A DNA stretch of 64,000 bases from Cinnamomum chago (lineage: Eukaryota > Streptophyta > Magnoliopsida > Laurales > Lauraceae). Shown here piece after piece: positions 33,501 to 45,526 of this stretch. The position numbers and the translations under genes were made by a program. A model generated the notes under the pieces. It ran no database searches, had not been told where the DNA came from, and was given only the letters and a program-made list of their open reading frames with translations. Where the stretch lies: the NCBI GenBank assembly GCA_038049695.1, contig CP142451.1, positions 128,856,001 through 128,920,000 on the forward strand, read 5' to 3'. Every line of letters begins with the position of its first letter. Within the stretch, counting starts at the first letter, position 1.

Positions 33501-36500
33501 ATACTGGAAACAACTAAAGTCATGCAGGAAAGACAGATGTTCCATGGGTCGACCAGCCCTTTGGGCCCAGCCCACAAGTAGGGTCCATAGATTTTAGTCA
33601 AGTGTTTTAATCTTGACCAATAAAGTGTTTCTATGGTTGAGATTAGTTCTAGGGGGTCATATTTTGCCTACATAAAGTCATGTAATGCATCTTTGAGAAA
33701 AAAAGAATGATCAATGACAAAGAATTATGGCTTTTGGCTTTCTCTCGTGTGAATAAAACTGGTGTGATGCCACTAGGTGTGAAGCCTAGCAACATTGGGT
33801 GTGGTGCCTAGCGACTCTTCCCCTTCTCACTCCGCATTAACTAAATTATTGATGAGCAAGGACTATATATTATTTCAAAGGGTCTGAGATTGCGTTGGCT
33901 ATATTGCAAAATGATACAAGTTTTTTCCCCTACTTCTCCTCAAATTTTCCTAGTGTTCCTCCTGGGAACCCAAGATTCCCTCAATAAACTCATAAAGTAA
34001 ATCACAGTAATCCTTGCAGGCATGTCTGTTTTTGTGGACAATGGAAGATAGCCGACATAGATTGGATTTCTGTGATAAAGCGATTTGGTTACATTCTCTT
34101 GAGTGTCCTTCCAATATTGGAAGTCTAGAATGATACATATATTCTTGGTATTCCTTAGAGATCTAAAGGTCACAACTCACAAGAAAAGATACACATGGGA
34201 GCATCCAAAAGTGTTCTAGCCATTCTAAGACAGTATATGTATCCAACTGCCAGCATAACATTTTAGGTCCAATTTGTGCAGCATATATGTAACGGTGAGA
34301 CAAGGCCCAAGGAAGCACTATGATATTTAACAAGACTGTATGAGTTTGGAAGACTTAGGTTTGGTTAAGAGTGTAGAGCGTCACCTGCCACATGCTACAA
34401 CAATGTCATCAAATTGGCTTTCCCCAAATCCACCCGGAACTTGATGCTCAATCTCCCTAATTGCTTCAATGTAGCCCCTGGAAAAGGAAAAATAAAGATC
34501 TTTAGGAAAAGGAAGGGAAAAAAAAAGGATGCACTGTAAATTGGCATTAAGGAATGGAAAATATCCTTTGTAAATTCCATGTTGCAGTTAGGGACACAAA
34601 TATTATAGGTGACACTCCGTGGTAAGTATAAACACAGTCAGCGTCATCAAAACTTCTCTGTGGAACCTTGATTCCATTAAGGACTATTACACAACTAAAT
34701 TAAATCAATTACCTAATGAACGAGAAGGATTGAATGCTTGAAAATAAATGTTTTGGAGTAATTTAACATAAGACAATCTCTTAGAGATCAAATCTTATGG
34801 AGATAGGTGCCACATGTTAAATCTTTAGAATTTTGAAAGAGATAACAGGTAGATGGTCATTGATTGTAATTATTTTTGGAACAGATTAAACAGTGGCTCA
34901 TGGGCCATGGGATGAAAGCCTCAATGGGTGTATCTGTAGGTAATCTCCAATGAGAGTGGTTTTGTGGGAAAATGGTATCCACCACCGAACGGATTTGTAA
35001 AATTGAAAGTTAATTATAAGCTTCCTCTCTTCTTAATATAATAAATGGTTACCGTTCAAAAAGAAAAAAAAAATTGAAAATTGATGGTTTCCTCGTTAGG
35101 GAACTCTGGTCTTCTTGGCATTTCCAGAATTAAAGATGGTAAAGGATCCTTTCTTCATGTTTTTTTTAGTGCGGTGGGAAGGTAAGATTCAAATACGGAA
35201 GAGATCTCGGTGATAAAAGAGTCTAAGGTGTCAGGAATGTTTCTAGATGGAGTCTGTCTATGGCCCTTTCATTGTGGAATAGAAACTCCAATAACGCTAT
35301 TTAATGGACCAAAAATATCTCAAAAGCTCCATGGAGATTTGTTTTTTAATTTTACACAAGGTTATTGAAATGGAACGATCTATGGAAGTCATTTTCCTTC
35401 GTATCTTTAGAAACAAAAACTCAGAAGCAGACGAGTTGACAAGAGCAGAGGCATTTAGAGACCATTCACATTGGATCTTCTCTACTTAAGTAACCTCATG
35501 GAACTCCTTGATGGGCCTTGCTTCTTATTCTCAGTTTCTTTACCAGTAGACTCATTGATTTATAACAGCAAGTTCACCACATTAATAACAGGCTAACAGC
35601 AACAGAGAAAACAAGCAGTATTAGTTGGAAGAGTAACAGTAGTAGTATGAGCAATAACAGCAGTAGTAGAAGTATCTCTGGTAGAAATTAGAGCAGCAGC
35701 AGCAGTGAACACAGCAGTAGTATTAGTAATAGTAGGAGCGGCAGCTGCAGCAGTTGTACCAGTAGTAGTAGCAGTGACACACACTTGCACATCATAAGTC
35801 ATAGCAGCAGCAATCTTGCACATACCAGCAACTGTAATAGTAGTAGTAATAGGACTAGTAGAAGCAGCAACACAGCAGCAGTACTACTATTACAAGCCGC
35901 AGCCACAAGCTTATTCCATTGAGAAATACAGAACATAACGAACTGAGCTACAACAATTGCTTAACCTTTAAAGAAAATGCAACTATGAAAATTTTCTGAA
36001 CATCAACAGGAAATATATCTAGGGTGATCAGTTCGAGCACAGCATCATGTATTAGTCAACATTCCAAAAGTAAGGACATCAAACAAGCTTAACTATGGCA
36101 TTATATCAAAACTAGCCTGCCCATACGCAAACTTCTATCGCAATAACCAAGTTAAAATAGCTTACAACGTTTAAGCTTAAGAGCAAAAGGCACTGAAAAA
36201 GCATTTAAGAATCACTAATCCCAATCTCACCAGGTTCCAAGTGAGTTCGATCCACCAACAGGAATAACATATGGTCTTCTTCCTTCTTTCAGTAGCCTCT
36301 CTTTCAGCAAGTTGCCTAGAGCCTAATCACATCAAATGAGGTGCAACTACTCAACATCAGGATGGGAATTGCATACATTCCATAAGACTTATATGATTGC
36401 CAACCTGTAAAAATGCATTAGTACCCTTTGGCCTGCAGTATTTACAAGTGGGGCATATTTCAGGGGTCCAGATAGTTCATCTGGTGGGACTCATGGTAGA

Positions 36501-38597
36501 TAAGTAAGCCTCAGAATCTCCTCAATGAGAAAACCCTAACCTTTCAAGTGATGGCCTCCATGTCTATGTCAAGAGAAAAGAACATTTTGCATAATCCAAC
36601 AAGGGATAACAATGGATGGTCTACAGTCCAGGTTGTTCAGGGTCATGGTCTGTCTACTGTGGAACCCAAGAAATTAATGTTCAGATTGGCAAGCTACAGG
36701 ACCCATATGTAAATGCTTCAAGTTGAAGGCTCAAGTTATGAATTATAGAGCCGCTAATAGGTGGTTATGAAAATCAGATCAAGCTAATATTGAAGCCAGA
36801 CTAAGAGCTTATTAAACATCCATGAGAGGGTTTTTGTGACTCATAGTGAACATATGAACCCTATAATAGTTGGGGCATTGGCCTTTCAAGGAAACAGACT
36901 ATCCAAATATTAATTTTGCATGACTATATATATATATTAATGGGGAAAATTTGCATGTCCTTAACTGAATTGCACCTAAGGAAACAGGCGTACCCAACTA
37001 ACTCTGAATGCTTTAGCTCTAATTTTGGCAATTATGGACTTTCCCTGTCATCTAATTGCATCACTTATTTGCATCATGAGCATTCACCCACAATGCCATC
37101 TAGAACATAACTGAATGAATGACAAAATGCCTTGGCAAGATTTGAACATATTATTTTGATTGAAATATTTGAAAGAATAGGTCTCAAAAGAACATGGCCA
37201 AGTGTATGCAAGTAATTACAAACAAACACAACTTTTAAGTTACTTCTGAGAAGATTCACATATTTGAGAAAATAGAACAGCAATCTATATCGAAAAGTTG
37301 AAAGTACAAACCACACTCCCAATTTTGGCATATTCTTCTTTCGAGACAAGATCAACGTGGGCACCAACTAAGCGCTCAACAAGGAGATTGCCTGTCAACC
37401 CAGGGTCTTTGTCTACTAGCACCTGCATCATATTATTCATAAGCAAAGAAAACTTGGTCAGGCTCGTGCTCATGTTGAGCTATAAAACGCAAAATTACTA
37501 GTAATCTGGATTCTGGATCCCTAGCCTAACTACCAACACTTGCATCTTTCATTTCTTCATTCTACACCAAACCTGGAACTGATAAAGGCAATTTGACCTT
37601 GGATGTGCGCAGTATCAGATAACAGTCCAGATTCAAATACTTAGCAGCCACAGCAGTCGCGCGACAATGGTTGCTCTGAATACCTCCTATTGTTATGATG
37701 CAGTCTGCATCCTGTGCTATGGCATCTGCCATCAAGAATTCCAGTTTCCTAGCTTTATTGCCACTCAATTGCATTCCTGAAAGATCATCACGCTATACAA
37801 TTCCAGAAATCTCTTGTCAGTATATGGATATAGGATGGTGAAATTGATGATGACTGTGTCAGATTCTAAGGTAAATAAAGTTTAGAGTTTGTAGCTGATT
37901 GATTACTTTTATAAACACTTGAGTGTCTTTTGGCAACCCAGGAAGATTCCACTTGTGAATTGGAGTAGGAAGCTGAAACAATAAATGACTTTACTCAATC
38001 ACAGAAAGATGTTTGAACTTGGAATGCAAAGCCAAAGTATACTACAAACTAGGAATAAAAATGAGAACATGCAAAATTAAAAAGCATGACAAACATAAAA
38101 GTTAAACGCTATCTGCTTTGCATCAAAGATCACAAACAAACATCAAGTCAAAATCAGATTTGATTTCAGAAAGTTGATTTGGAACAAACACGCAAGTAGA
38201 AATCCTAATTGAAAAACAGGACTGTAGACTCGAGTAGTGATTTCACTATATTGCAACTTATTTTTTTCTTGACTTATTACATCAGGATCTAATAAGTTGG
38301 TTTTAGATTCAAATGGGTCTTTAACAGAATAGAAATTGAATTGAATTGAATTGAGAGAAAGAGGACATGTCCGAGGGAGATGGTGTGAGAAGGGATGGGA
38401 TGGAGATGAGAGGCCCATGAAGGAGGATCGTAGGATCTCCTGGTGAGGAATCCGACGGCGGAGATTGATCGATCGCCTGTATCCATGAGTTTTGGAGAGG
38501 AAATGGAGGCGAGTGCCGGGTGAAGAGGAGGAGAAGACGACGACATTTGATTTTGAAGGAGGAGGAGCTTCGTAGCGTTACTTGCGTACGCCCTCAT
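30569..38597 (-). CDS. DCD: D-cysteine desulfhydrase (ACC deaminase-like) DCD-B, complete, ten exons
   Basis: This PLP enzyme of the tryptophan synthase beta fold converts D-cysteine to pyruvate, ammonia and H2S; plant members are reported in mitochondria. The exons on the minus strand, in order, are 38597-38367, 37972-37907, 37792-37598, 37422-37312, 36322-36231, 34477-34385, 32318-32261, 32178-32065, 31296-31199 and 30773-30569. All junctions keep frame and give 420 codons plus TGA, close to the usual 400. Family motifs are [32 protein letters not shown] with PLP lysine K112, [30 protein letters not shown] and the end [10 protein letters not shown] second Met at codon 18 could be used instead; the first gives a longer N-terminal extension that could serve in targeting. 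Exon 1 has a weak donor (CAT/GTCCTC). It points at GAD-B tail to tail. Confidence 0.92.
31326..31345. repeat. (GA)n microsatellite in DCD-B intron 8
   Basis: A GA run lies just after exon 9 (in transcript terms, before it). It is longer in unit C (57478-57501). Confidence 0.85.
32683..32815. mobile_element. MITE-like element with 19-bp inverted ends, DCD-B intron 6
   Basis: TTCTCCTACAGGAACATCC (32683-32701) matches the reverse complement of ggacattcctgtaggagaa (32797-32815) with one or two differences, over 133 bp. It has no coding capacity. It is also in unit C (58822-58954). Confidence 0.55.
32847..33104. repeat. Cluster of five direct and inverted copies of a ~30-bp motif, DCD-B intron 6
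   Basis: The core aaagaacagtaactggatca or close variants occur on + at about 32847, 32903 and 33061, and inverted at about 32965 and 32999. Each copy is next to tttgtaag or its complement. The set can fold into nested hairpins. It sits directly after the 133-bp inverted-repeat element and is kept in unit C (58986-59244). Confidence 0.6.
33585..33850 (+). mobile_element. Possible decayed LTR fragment in DCD-B intron 6
   Basis: The style (ggcccagccca, ttgcctacataaagtcatg, then a region rich in ggtgtgatgcc/aggtgtgaagcc direct repeats) resembles a plant LTR with its promoter and R-U5 part. Unit C has about 60 extra bases at the same place (after 59713). Clean ends and a target duplication are not seen. 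Confidence 0.3.
35060..35489 (+). mobile_element. RNase H-domain fragment of a retroelement in DCD-B intron 5
   Basis: Broken frames on the + strand give [27 protein letters not shown] and finally [16 protein letters not shown]. This order fits the plant reverse-transcriptase-associated RNase H domain (RVT_3). Stops and frameshifts interrupt it. Unit C has it at 61270-61695. Confidence 0.45.
35592..35905. repeat. Cryptic trinucleotide (AGC/AGT) region, DCD-B intron 5
   Basis: About 310 bp consist mainly of cag, agt and agc triplets without a strict unit. Unit C (61796-62095) differs by several triplet gains and losses. Open frames here encode only Ala/Thr-rich low-complexity sequence and are not genes. 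Confidence 0.75.
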
Positions 38598-39641
38598 CCC
38601 GTTCTAGACGCCGACGGCCAACGAGGATTGTCAAAGTATGGTGGTTCGCGGGAGTAGTTGAATTTTATCAGTCTCAGAGCTCACTTCAAATGTACGGGCA
38701 CGTTTGTGTACGTGTAATTTTCGTGGAAATTGAAAATTGTCATATCAGTAAAATCTATGGGTTTCAAATTTTTTGGAAAATTTTTTCCGCCAAAAGTCAA
38801 AATTTTATGTTTTGTGCAAGAAGGTTTTTCTGGATGAATTAGTACTAATGTTGTTTGGTGAAGCTATGAATTTCTTTAGTGAAAACCACTTTTTAGTGAA
38901 AACTATTGGGTGGGTGGGTTGGTATGTGTGTGGGGTGGGTGAGGTTGGGAGGGGAAGAGGAAGAAAGAGGGTGGTTGGGTGGAATGAGGGTGAGAGAGAT
39001 TAAATTGGAGGGTCAGTTTTCCGTGGAAATGGACTTCTCATACCTCCCATAGGAAGTCTATTTCTATGTATAGAAAGGAAAAGGCTAACGTGGCGAAAAA
39101 ACATTTCCGCGAAAAACTGCCGCACCAAACACATGAAAAAGAAGTTTTTTGTAGAAAACTACAACATTTTCCACAGAAATAGGCTCCACAAACATGCCCT
39201 ACAGTGATATTGATGACCCAGCCCCAGATCAGCGACCTGAGTGAGGATGTCAAATGGGCCAAGGACTGTGGCACAGTCGGCGTTTCAGCACGGCACGAGA
39301 TGGGCCGACCTATCCACAACAGTTGACCCACCAGGCACAGCCCGTCTGGCCTGCCCAAGAGCTAGTTTTATTTTGAGTTTTACCCATTTCATTTGAATTT
39401 TTTTACTTTTCCTTTGTTGTAATTTGTAAATATACAAGTTTTTTATTCCTTTATATTTTTATTCTCTAAAAAGATTGTAAAGTTTTAAAGATAATCTTAT
39501 TTACAAACTTTCAAGAAGTTAAGATTCAAAATTCCAAATGGTTCTCTTTTCACTGGAGTAGGTCGAGTTTGACCGAATCACTTAAACATCTTTGTCATTC
39601 TCTGTATTTCTTATAATATTATAATGATACTACTGAGTGTT
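38598..39641. other. DCD-B upstream region and right end of duplication unit 1
   Basis: The DCD-B promoter should lie in the first few hundred bases. From about 38845 to 39205 there is a hairpin-prone block whose ends (atgttgtttggtgaagct and the complement of ggctccacaaacatgccct) resemble each other. It could be a degenerate hAT-type MITE, with weak support. After that the sequence is AT-rich with nothing recognisable. Confidence 0.45.
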
Positions 39642-39859
39642 GAGTTGACTCGGGCAATTTGGAGTCTGACCCTGGTTGATTTTTAAAACAGTTGTTTTTG
39701 CACAAGGCTGTTTCTGCTAGCTTACTAGGCACATTTCTGATGGTTTTCTGCATTACCATAATAACCACCTGTATCTTTGTGGAAACTGGTGGACCAATCT
39801 TTGCATCCATTTGGTTTCTTTAAGGCAGCTAAATGGGATTTGTATGACAACTTCTGAAG

Positions 39860-42646
39860 GGATACAAGAACATCATGGAGAATTGCTTGGAGACCACAAA
39901 GGTGCTGAGAGAAGGCATCGAGAAGACAGGTCAATTTGTGTTAGGCACCGTCCCGAGTTAATCCCGATTAACTCTAATTAATTGAGCTTACGACTAATTA
40001 AGCCGGTTTAATGATTAAATGAAGTTGAATTAGCCTAACTATGAGTTATTTAGGCTTAATGAAATAGTAACTATGGTTGTGAAATGAATTGAAAAGAATT
40101 AAATGGAAAATGAAGCTCAAATGAGCATATTGAGGACTTGTGTGTAAATACGGAATTATACGTATTTTATCGAATGCGGAAACTCTTGATACCAACATGT
40201 GTATCTCGACGAGTACGATAACTTTCATAAAAGGCTTGAATTGATTTGACGAATATTGGATCAAATGGGCCTTGAATTGACTCGAAATGTAAATGAGCAA
40301 GTGAATGGGGGGCTTAATGTAAAAAGTGCCCTTATATAAGAGAAATGAGCTCATTGAGTTCATCCACGTACAGTAACCCTAGGCAACTTTTCTTATTTTC
40401 ATTTCTTCCTTCGTTTCTCTTCTTTCGTGATTTCTTCTTCATCAAGAGTGAAGGTGAGTGGATGCAAGTGAAAGAGATTCATCTCCTTCCTCTTCTTGGC
40501 CGTCTTCTTGGGAGATCTTCTTGAGTTCTAAGCTTCAAAGAGTGGCTTTCATCTCAATCCAAGCTAAAAGAGGGGATTTGCTCTATCAAAGCTTCATTTG
40601 AGGCAAGTATATACATTTCTATGGTTTTAAGCTTTCATAGAGTTTGTATGAACTCATGGAGTTCAAAAGTGTGGATTTGGTTCAGGATTTCTGAAGCTCG
40701 AAAATGCGTTTCTGGGCGCATTTCGGCTAGCCGCGAGGCTAACCGCGAGCTAACCGCCAGAAAATCCGAATTTGGTGAGCTTCTGGAAAGCTAACCGCCA
40801 AAATTCGGTTAGCCGAAATTGGAATTTCGGCTAGCCGCGGGGTGACCGCCGAGCTGACCGAAATTGGTCAGAAATTCCTGTCAGAAAATCAGTTTCTGGA
40901 AAGCTAACTGCGTGCTGACCGAACCTAATTCGGCTAGCCGCCGGTGCATTTCGGCTAGCCGCCTGCACAGTCGCGGCTAACCGCCAGGTAGCCGCCGAGG
41001 TAGCCGAAAGTGACCAGTTTATTCGTAGTGAGGGAAATTTTGGCCAATCGCGAGGACCGTTAGGTCCGAGCGATTGGGGGACTCGATTCGAGTCCAGTGA
41101 GTTTTGGATTTTACGAGAATTGATATCGCTGATGAGTCAATTATGACTAATAGTAGTGTCTAACCTCCATATGTGTTAACTAGGGTTATTCTAATGCATA
41201 ATCATATAAGTAATATCATCAATCGTAATACTTGCATTAATAACCAACGTTACACTCCATGGTTGGTTCAAGGTTGGATTGAAAACTAGACTGAAATGAA
41301 TAGGAACTGTTATCAGATTTGGCATGGCACTACCTAGTGGTTTCCGAACTCAGTATGAAATTGAATTGAATGAAATGAGAAATGAATGAATTGATTATTC
41401 CTGCTGCAGCAGATGAGAATGGGGTGTTCCGGAGCCCGTGGTGACACCAGTGATCTCTGATCAAGACACTGGGAGATCCCACCTTTTTTGGACCGAAAGG
41501 TCATTGACTGCAAAGTCATTCATGGAAAAGCCATTAATAAAGGTTGAATCTAATGAATGAATGAATATGAATTGCTTCCTTTGGAAGATTAATGAATTGA
41601 ATTGGAGTTGGAACCATTGCTAGTGTAGTTGCCATCTTATGTTCATTGTTAATTATGTTTATTATGAATTGTCTAGAACTATTGTACAATGAATTGCTAG
41701 AAATTGTAAAGCTGTCATAGATATGTGTATACCTGTTGAACCGTCGTGTTCATGGTATTACTGATGATATTGCAGGCTCGTCTACCCGTGCCGGTCCCTC
41801 AGAGACCATACCGGCAGCGGAGGAGGCCCGTGCGCTACCTCCAGGAGGTCTAGCGGAGTGGACGTGATTTGAGAGAAGAAAACATGGAATCTTTTGGAAA
41901 CTTTGTGGAAATTATTTTGTAGAATCATTTTGGTATTGTAAGTAATGCAGATGTTATACCCTGCATTGTATTGTAAATATGCAGTGGTTGATATTAGGTG
42001 TATGAAACAATATCGATGAACTTTACAGTTCAAAAGTATGTATATGATTCATTTTGTTTAAATCATTGTCAATGTATATTCTTGTATATTCCGCACTGTA
42101 CATTGACAGGTTCGTATGTAAGATCCCTTGTAGGCTTCGTTGTAACTTCGGTTAAACGGGGTTTACGGGAGTAAGTATGTATTATCGCGACCCGGGGATT
42201 AACCCCTAATGACTCTGATCTCGGGGCCGGGTCGTGACAATTTGATATCGTTTCTAAGGATGTGGGAGTGCCCCTGGTAGCATTCTCTCTCAAAGACACC
42301 AGCCATCACAGTGTCTTTGAGATATCAGAGTCTCTGAGGCGGTTTGGATGGATTGTCCCAGCATACACTATGCCTGCTGATGCTGAACACATTGCCGTTC
42401 TTCGTGTGGTGATCCGAGAGGACTTCAGCAGGACCCTGGCGGAGCGTCTTATTTCAGACATTGTGAAGGTCTTGAAAGAGATGGATGCACTACCACCTCG
42501 GGCGACCCACAGCTGAGATGGCTGGCAAGGAGGCTGTTGATGGAGATGGAGTGGTGATTAAGAAGAAGAGTGAGAGAGAGACCCAGCTGGAGGTCACTAC
42601 TCGGTGGAGGAGGTTTGTTGAACACAGGAAGACAAGGGTGTGCTAG
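39860..42646 (+). pseudogene. GAD-D: last exon only, split by a solo LTR and frameshifted
   Basis: The copy begins in intron 6 at the duplication junction (39642) and has exon 7 from 39860. A 2.3-kb solo LTR interrupts it after the codons for EKTGQF (39939-42239), and the rest resumes at 42240-42646. Against GAD-A, a net loss of 13 bp near 42507 (gggcgacccacagctgag) shifts the frame, which then stops at 42516. Exons 1-6 are absent. It is most similar to GAD-A, as expected from the duplication. Confidence 0.92.
39939..42239 (-). mobile_element. Solo LTR (2301 bp) inside GAD-D exon 7, family LTR-X, reverse orientation
   Basis: It begins TGTTAGGC and ends GGGTCGTGACA, the reverse complement of the ends of the element at 12905-15091. 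The duplication ATTTG flanks it (39934-39938 and 42240-42244), and GAD-A has the uninterrupted exon. Its GC-rich core (40720-41010) is filled with ggctagccgc and gctaaccgcc repeats, unlike the ggtcgacc-type core of the other copy. Confidence 0.87.
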
Positions 42647-43126
42647 TTGTTGGAATATAGGTGGGCCTTCCAGACAGGTTTAAAAAACTTTTGACCCACT
42701 TGATGCAGGGATCAATTGTCTAGAATGCAACAAACTCAATCCAGGATGCAATTCCTCAAAACTCATAGTCATGTACAGCAACATATACTATCTAAAAGAT
42801 AGAAATAAGAACATAAACATGCAAGTATGAAATCTACAGCATACAAGGATGTAGATATACCTTTGGAGCTTTGTTGTGCTCTTATGGAGGATTTGAGTTC
42901 TTTACTTTGATGATGAACAACTTCACAATCCAATTTAGAATCTTCAACTCCTTTTGATCTTCCACGCTATGTCCCGTATTAGATCTCTTTTATCAAGAAG
43001 ATGGTGGAATCCTCAAGAGAAAATCCTACTAATAACTCTAAGGAACTAAAGGTGAAAGAGAAGGAAACTTTTAGAAGAAGAAGACTTAGACAACTCTTGC
43101 ACAAGGGGGCTGAAAGTGCTCTATTT
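42647..43126. other. 480-bp unrelated segment replacing ~60 bp of GAD 3' region in unit D
   Basis: GAD-A reads from its stop codon through about 60 bp to ttatggtgatcaaag. In unit D those bases are replaced by a segment starting ttgttggaatataggtgggc. The start looks like a Copia-type LTR end (TGTTGGAATATAG), but there is no matching CA end or target duplication. It could be a truncated LTR or filler DNA at a break. Confidence 0.5.
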
Positions 43127-43908
43127 GTTATGGTGATCAAAGATGCAACCAAAATTATAAAGTGGCCCATCATGTCAGTGGTCTGGATAGCTGACTCAAT
43201 TCCCGCAGTGGTGTATCCTGTGGTTGACATAATGTTTTCCTAGGTTGGAACAATAATACTATTATTCGTCTTTGGTATGCTATATTTTTGGATTGAATGA
43301 TATTATATGGATATGGATGTATGCATTTTACATTTGCTTAGGAACTCGTTATATTTGAACATGCTTGGCACTTTGAAATAATCCCTCTGATCTTTCCCTA
43401 GTTATGATCTTATTATATAAAGAAGATATGAAAATGATGCGGTTTGTAAGTTGCCAAAATGCCAGTTTGAAGTGTGTTTGTAGTTACGCTGTGTATGGGA
43501 TTTCTGGAGTACATGTTTCCAAAGTGACTGACCTGATGATTCACCTAAATGGTGCAATCGCTGACAGATATTGAGGCCCCACTCGATGTATGGTCCAGAT
43601 ACATTTATGTTTCTCAGAAGTTTGAAAGAGGGAATTCATCAATAGATTTTCTTGGAACCTATTTAAAGCAACCATTTCAAGAATATAGTTTGTGTACTAT
43701 TTTCATTTTTATATGCATTGTTTCCTTCATTAATTTAAGATGTGCTGATTCCTTGATGATGCTAGGAAGAGTATGAGACGTTAAAATCTGCGGAGAAATT
43801 ACAGGGCATCTCACAAATCAAAACAGATGTATGTGATTACTGCAATTGTCCCAGAGAATTCATCTGGTTGATGTTTCATTAATATAACTACAATGAGAGG
43901 CTGCTTTT
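43127..43908. other. Region between GAD-D and the DCD-D remnant
   Basis: It is nearly identical to 10855-11635 of unit A. No gene is seen. Confidence 0.55.
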
Positions 43909-44895
43909 CTGAAACATTTTTCCTGTGTACCATCCTTTCGTGGGACAGATTCATCATTTGCGGCCAGACAGCTGCCCGCAATTGTAGCCATCTGATCTGT
44001 TTTGTCAAAAAGCCTGAGAGGGCCTCCTGTGTGTATGAACTTGAAGAGAACTTTTCTTCCGTCCCATTTATTAATTTTGGATTTTCAGCCATGTCCTTCA
44101 GCAGGCCAAAGGCAGCCTTTACACTGCAAGAATGCACAAGATGCAAGTGGTTATGGTATTAAAAGAATGCTTGGAATGGTGCTGACTGGACAAACCGGGC
44201 TAAATAGGTATGATATATCCATGCTAGGAGGTTTAAACAGGTCTAACCATGTTGATACTGAGGCACATCTTGATATGAGAGATAGCCCTCTTGACCTCCA
44301 AGGACCAGGACACTGATAAAAAAAAAAAAAAAGGATAAGGAGCAAGACACGGGGTCAAGAACACCACCTATTGCTGTGCCTATTTCTTTCACAAATTTAA
44401 GTCCCTCAATGGCGTTCATGGCATAGCCTAAGAAGCCCTTCGCCTGCATTACAAAGAACAGCTGGTTAGCGTGTGCCCTTAGCCTGATAATAGGGCCTGT
44501 TTGTTTAGTCCATATTGGATCCCTGGAAAAAGGAAATTATAAATAATACCTTTCTATCAAAGGGGCTAAAATTGCACATAAACATGAAGATCCACAAATG
44601 ACCAAGAACTAGTCTCTCCTTTGAGATGAAATGATTACCTAGTCATACCCTACTAAATCAAATCCCTTTTAAAAAAGTAGGGTCCTAGCTACATCTTCCA
44701 TCTTATATCATTCACTCCTCGCCTCCTAAACGTATTTTACCTTGAACTCCTAGAAATTCAATATTGAGCAAAACAAATTGGCCCTTAGTTTTTATGTGGC
44801 AGTTTTACGCACCATAAATAGCCTATCATTTTAGAAATAGTCAAGCTATCACAAAAGGTGCATCCTACAACTTGTCCTCAAGAGGATAAGATATC
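43909..44895 (-). pseudogene. DCD-D: two-exon 3' remnant, sister of DCD-A
   Basis: This has the same structure as the DCD-A remnant: a frameshifted last exon (43909-44123, [16 protein letters not shown] then out of frame) and a penultimate exon (about 44345-44443, AKGFLGYAMNAIEGLKFVK). It is followed by intron 8 sequence that stops at about 44895. It was copied as a pseudogene by the second duplication. It has a longer A-run (44318-44332) than DCD-A. Confidence 0.85.
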
Positions 44896-45192
44896 TAACC
44901 CCAAGGGGTAGCTTAGTTGACTTAAAACTATCATACTGGGGCTACTGGGGTGTTTACCCGACTTCCCTATGGGCCCTCCTAAATGACACATACTTCCACC
45001 TTTTAACTTACTTAACCATAGTTCCACTTTCCTTGTCAGCCTTTGTTCTTTCTTGGCAAGATGAGTATAGTGATTGTAACATCCATTTAGCACAAGGTTT
45101 GAGGAGTTTATGAGTGATACAATCACAATCCTAACGGTTAGGATCCTCCCATCCCCATATCAGCAAGACAGTAACCAACCATCTATGTTCCT
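44896..45192. promoter_or_regulatory. GAD-C upstream region (unfilled by the solo LTR)
   Basis: It matches the GAD-B upstream region but lacks the 2.2-kb LTR: gacagtaaccaaccatc is continuous at about 45168. The ggatcctcccatcccc block is conserved in all three GAD promoters. Confidence 0.55.
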
Positions 45193-45199
45193 TATTTAA
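45193..45199 (+). promoter_or_regulatory. TATA-like box of GAD-C (TATTTAA)
   Basis: It aligns with TATTTAA of GAD-A. It lies 334 bp before the ATG because of a longer leader. Confidence 0.5.
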
Positions 45200-45283
45200 A
45201 CCGACACGCGGGTGTTGTCTAATCTCCACGTTTCACTCACATCATATCATCATCACAATCTTGAAGCTTCCTTCTGCTAAATA

Positions 45284-45406
45284 TACCCTCCTGGTCCCCT
45301 TTCTTTTTCACTTTCACATCTCCCCTCTCCAAAGGTTACAAGGACTACCCTCCTGGTCCCCTTTCTTTTCACTTTCACATCTCCCCTCTCCAAAGGTTAC
45401 AAAGAC
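45284..45406 (+). repeat. 62-bp tandem duplication in the GAD-C leader
   Basis: taccctcctggtcccctttc starts at 45284 and again at 45346. GAD-B has one copy. The segment is pyrimidine-rich and is followed by an expanded GAA tract (45410-45475). Confidence 0.9.
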
Positions 45407-45526
45407 TACAAGAAGAAGAAGAAGAAGAAGAAGAAGAAGAAGAAAGAAAGAAAGAAAGAAGGAAGAAAGACAGAACGAAGAATAGAAGAAGAAGAGGACT
45501 GAAAGGAAGCAGCAGAGAGTCTAAAG

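Larger units (their letters stand above)
10079..39641 (+). repeat. Tandem segmental duplication, unit 1 (29.6 kb)
   Basis: This unit starts inside GAD-A intron 6 and includes GAD-A exon 7, the DCD-A remnant, GAD-B, DCD-B and about 1 kb beyond. It is repeated head to tail from 39642. Without the later solo LTR and Copia insertions it would be about 19.7 kb. Confidence 0.85.

Noticed and set aside
33940-34173. 77-codon minus frame in DCD-B intron 6, similar at 60145-60378
   Set aside because: It is conserved only to the same degree as the surrounding intron, with no recognised family. It may be an old retroelement piece but cannot be supported.
35593-35823. Minus-strand Ala/Thr-rich frames in the trinucleotide region, also 61799-62128
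   Set aside because: These are translations of an impure AGC/AGT repeat inside an intron, and copy lengths differ.
38845-39205. Possible hAT-type MITE beyond the DCD-B promoter
   Set aside because: The ends resemble each other only loosely and no 8-bp target duplication was found; it is mentioned as weak only.
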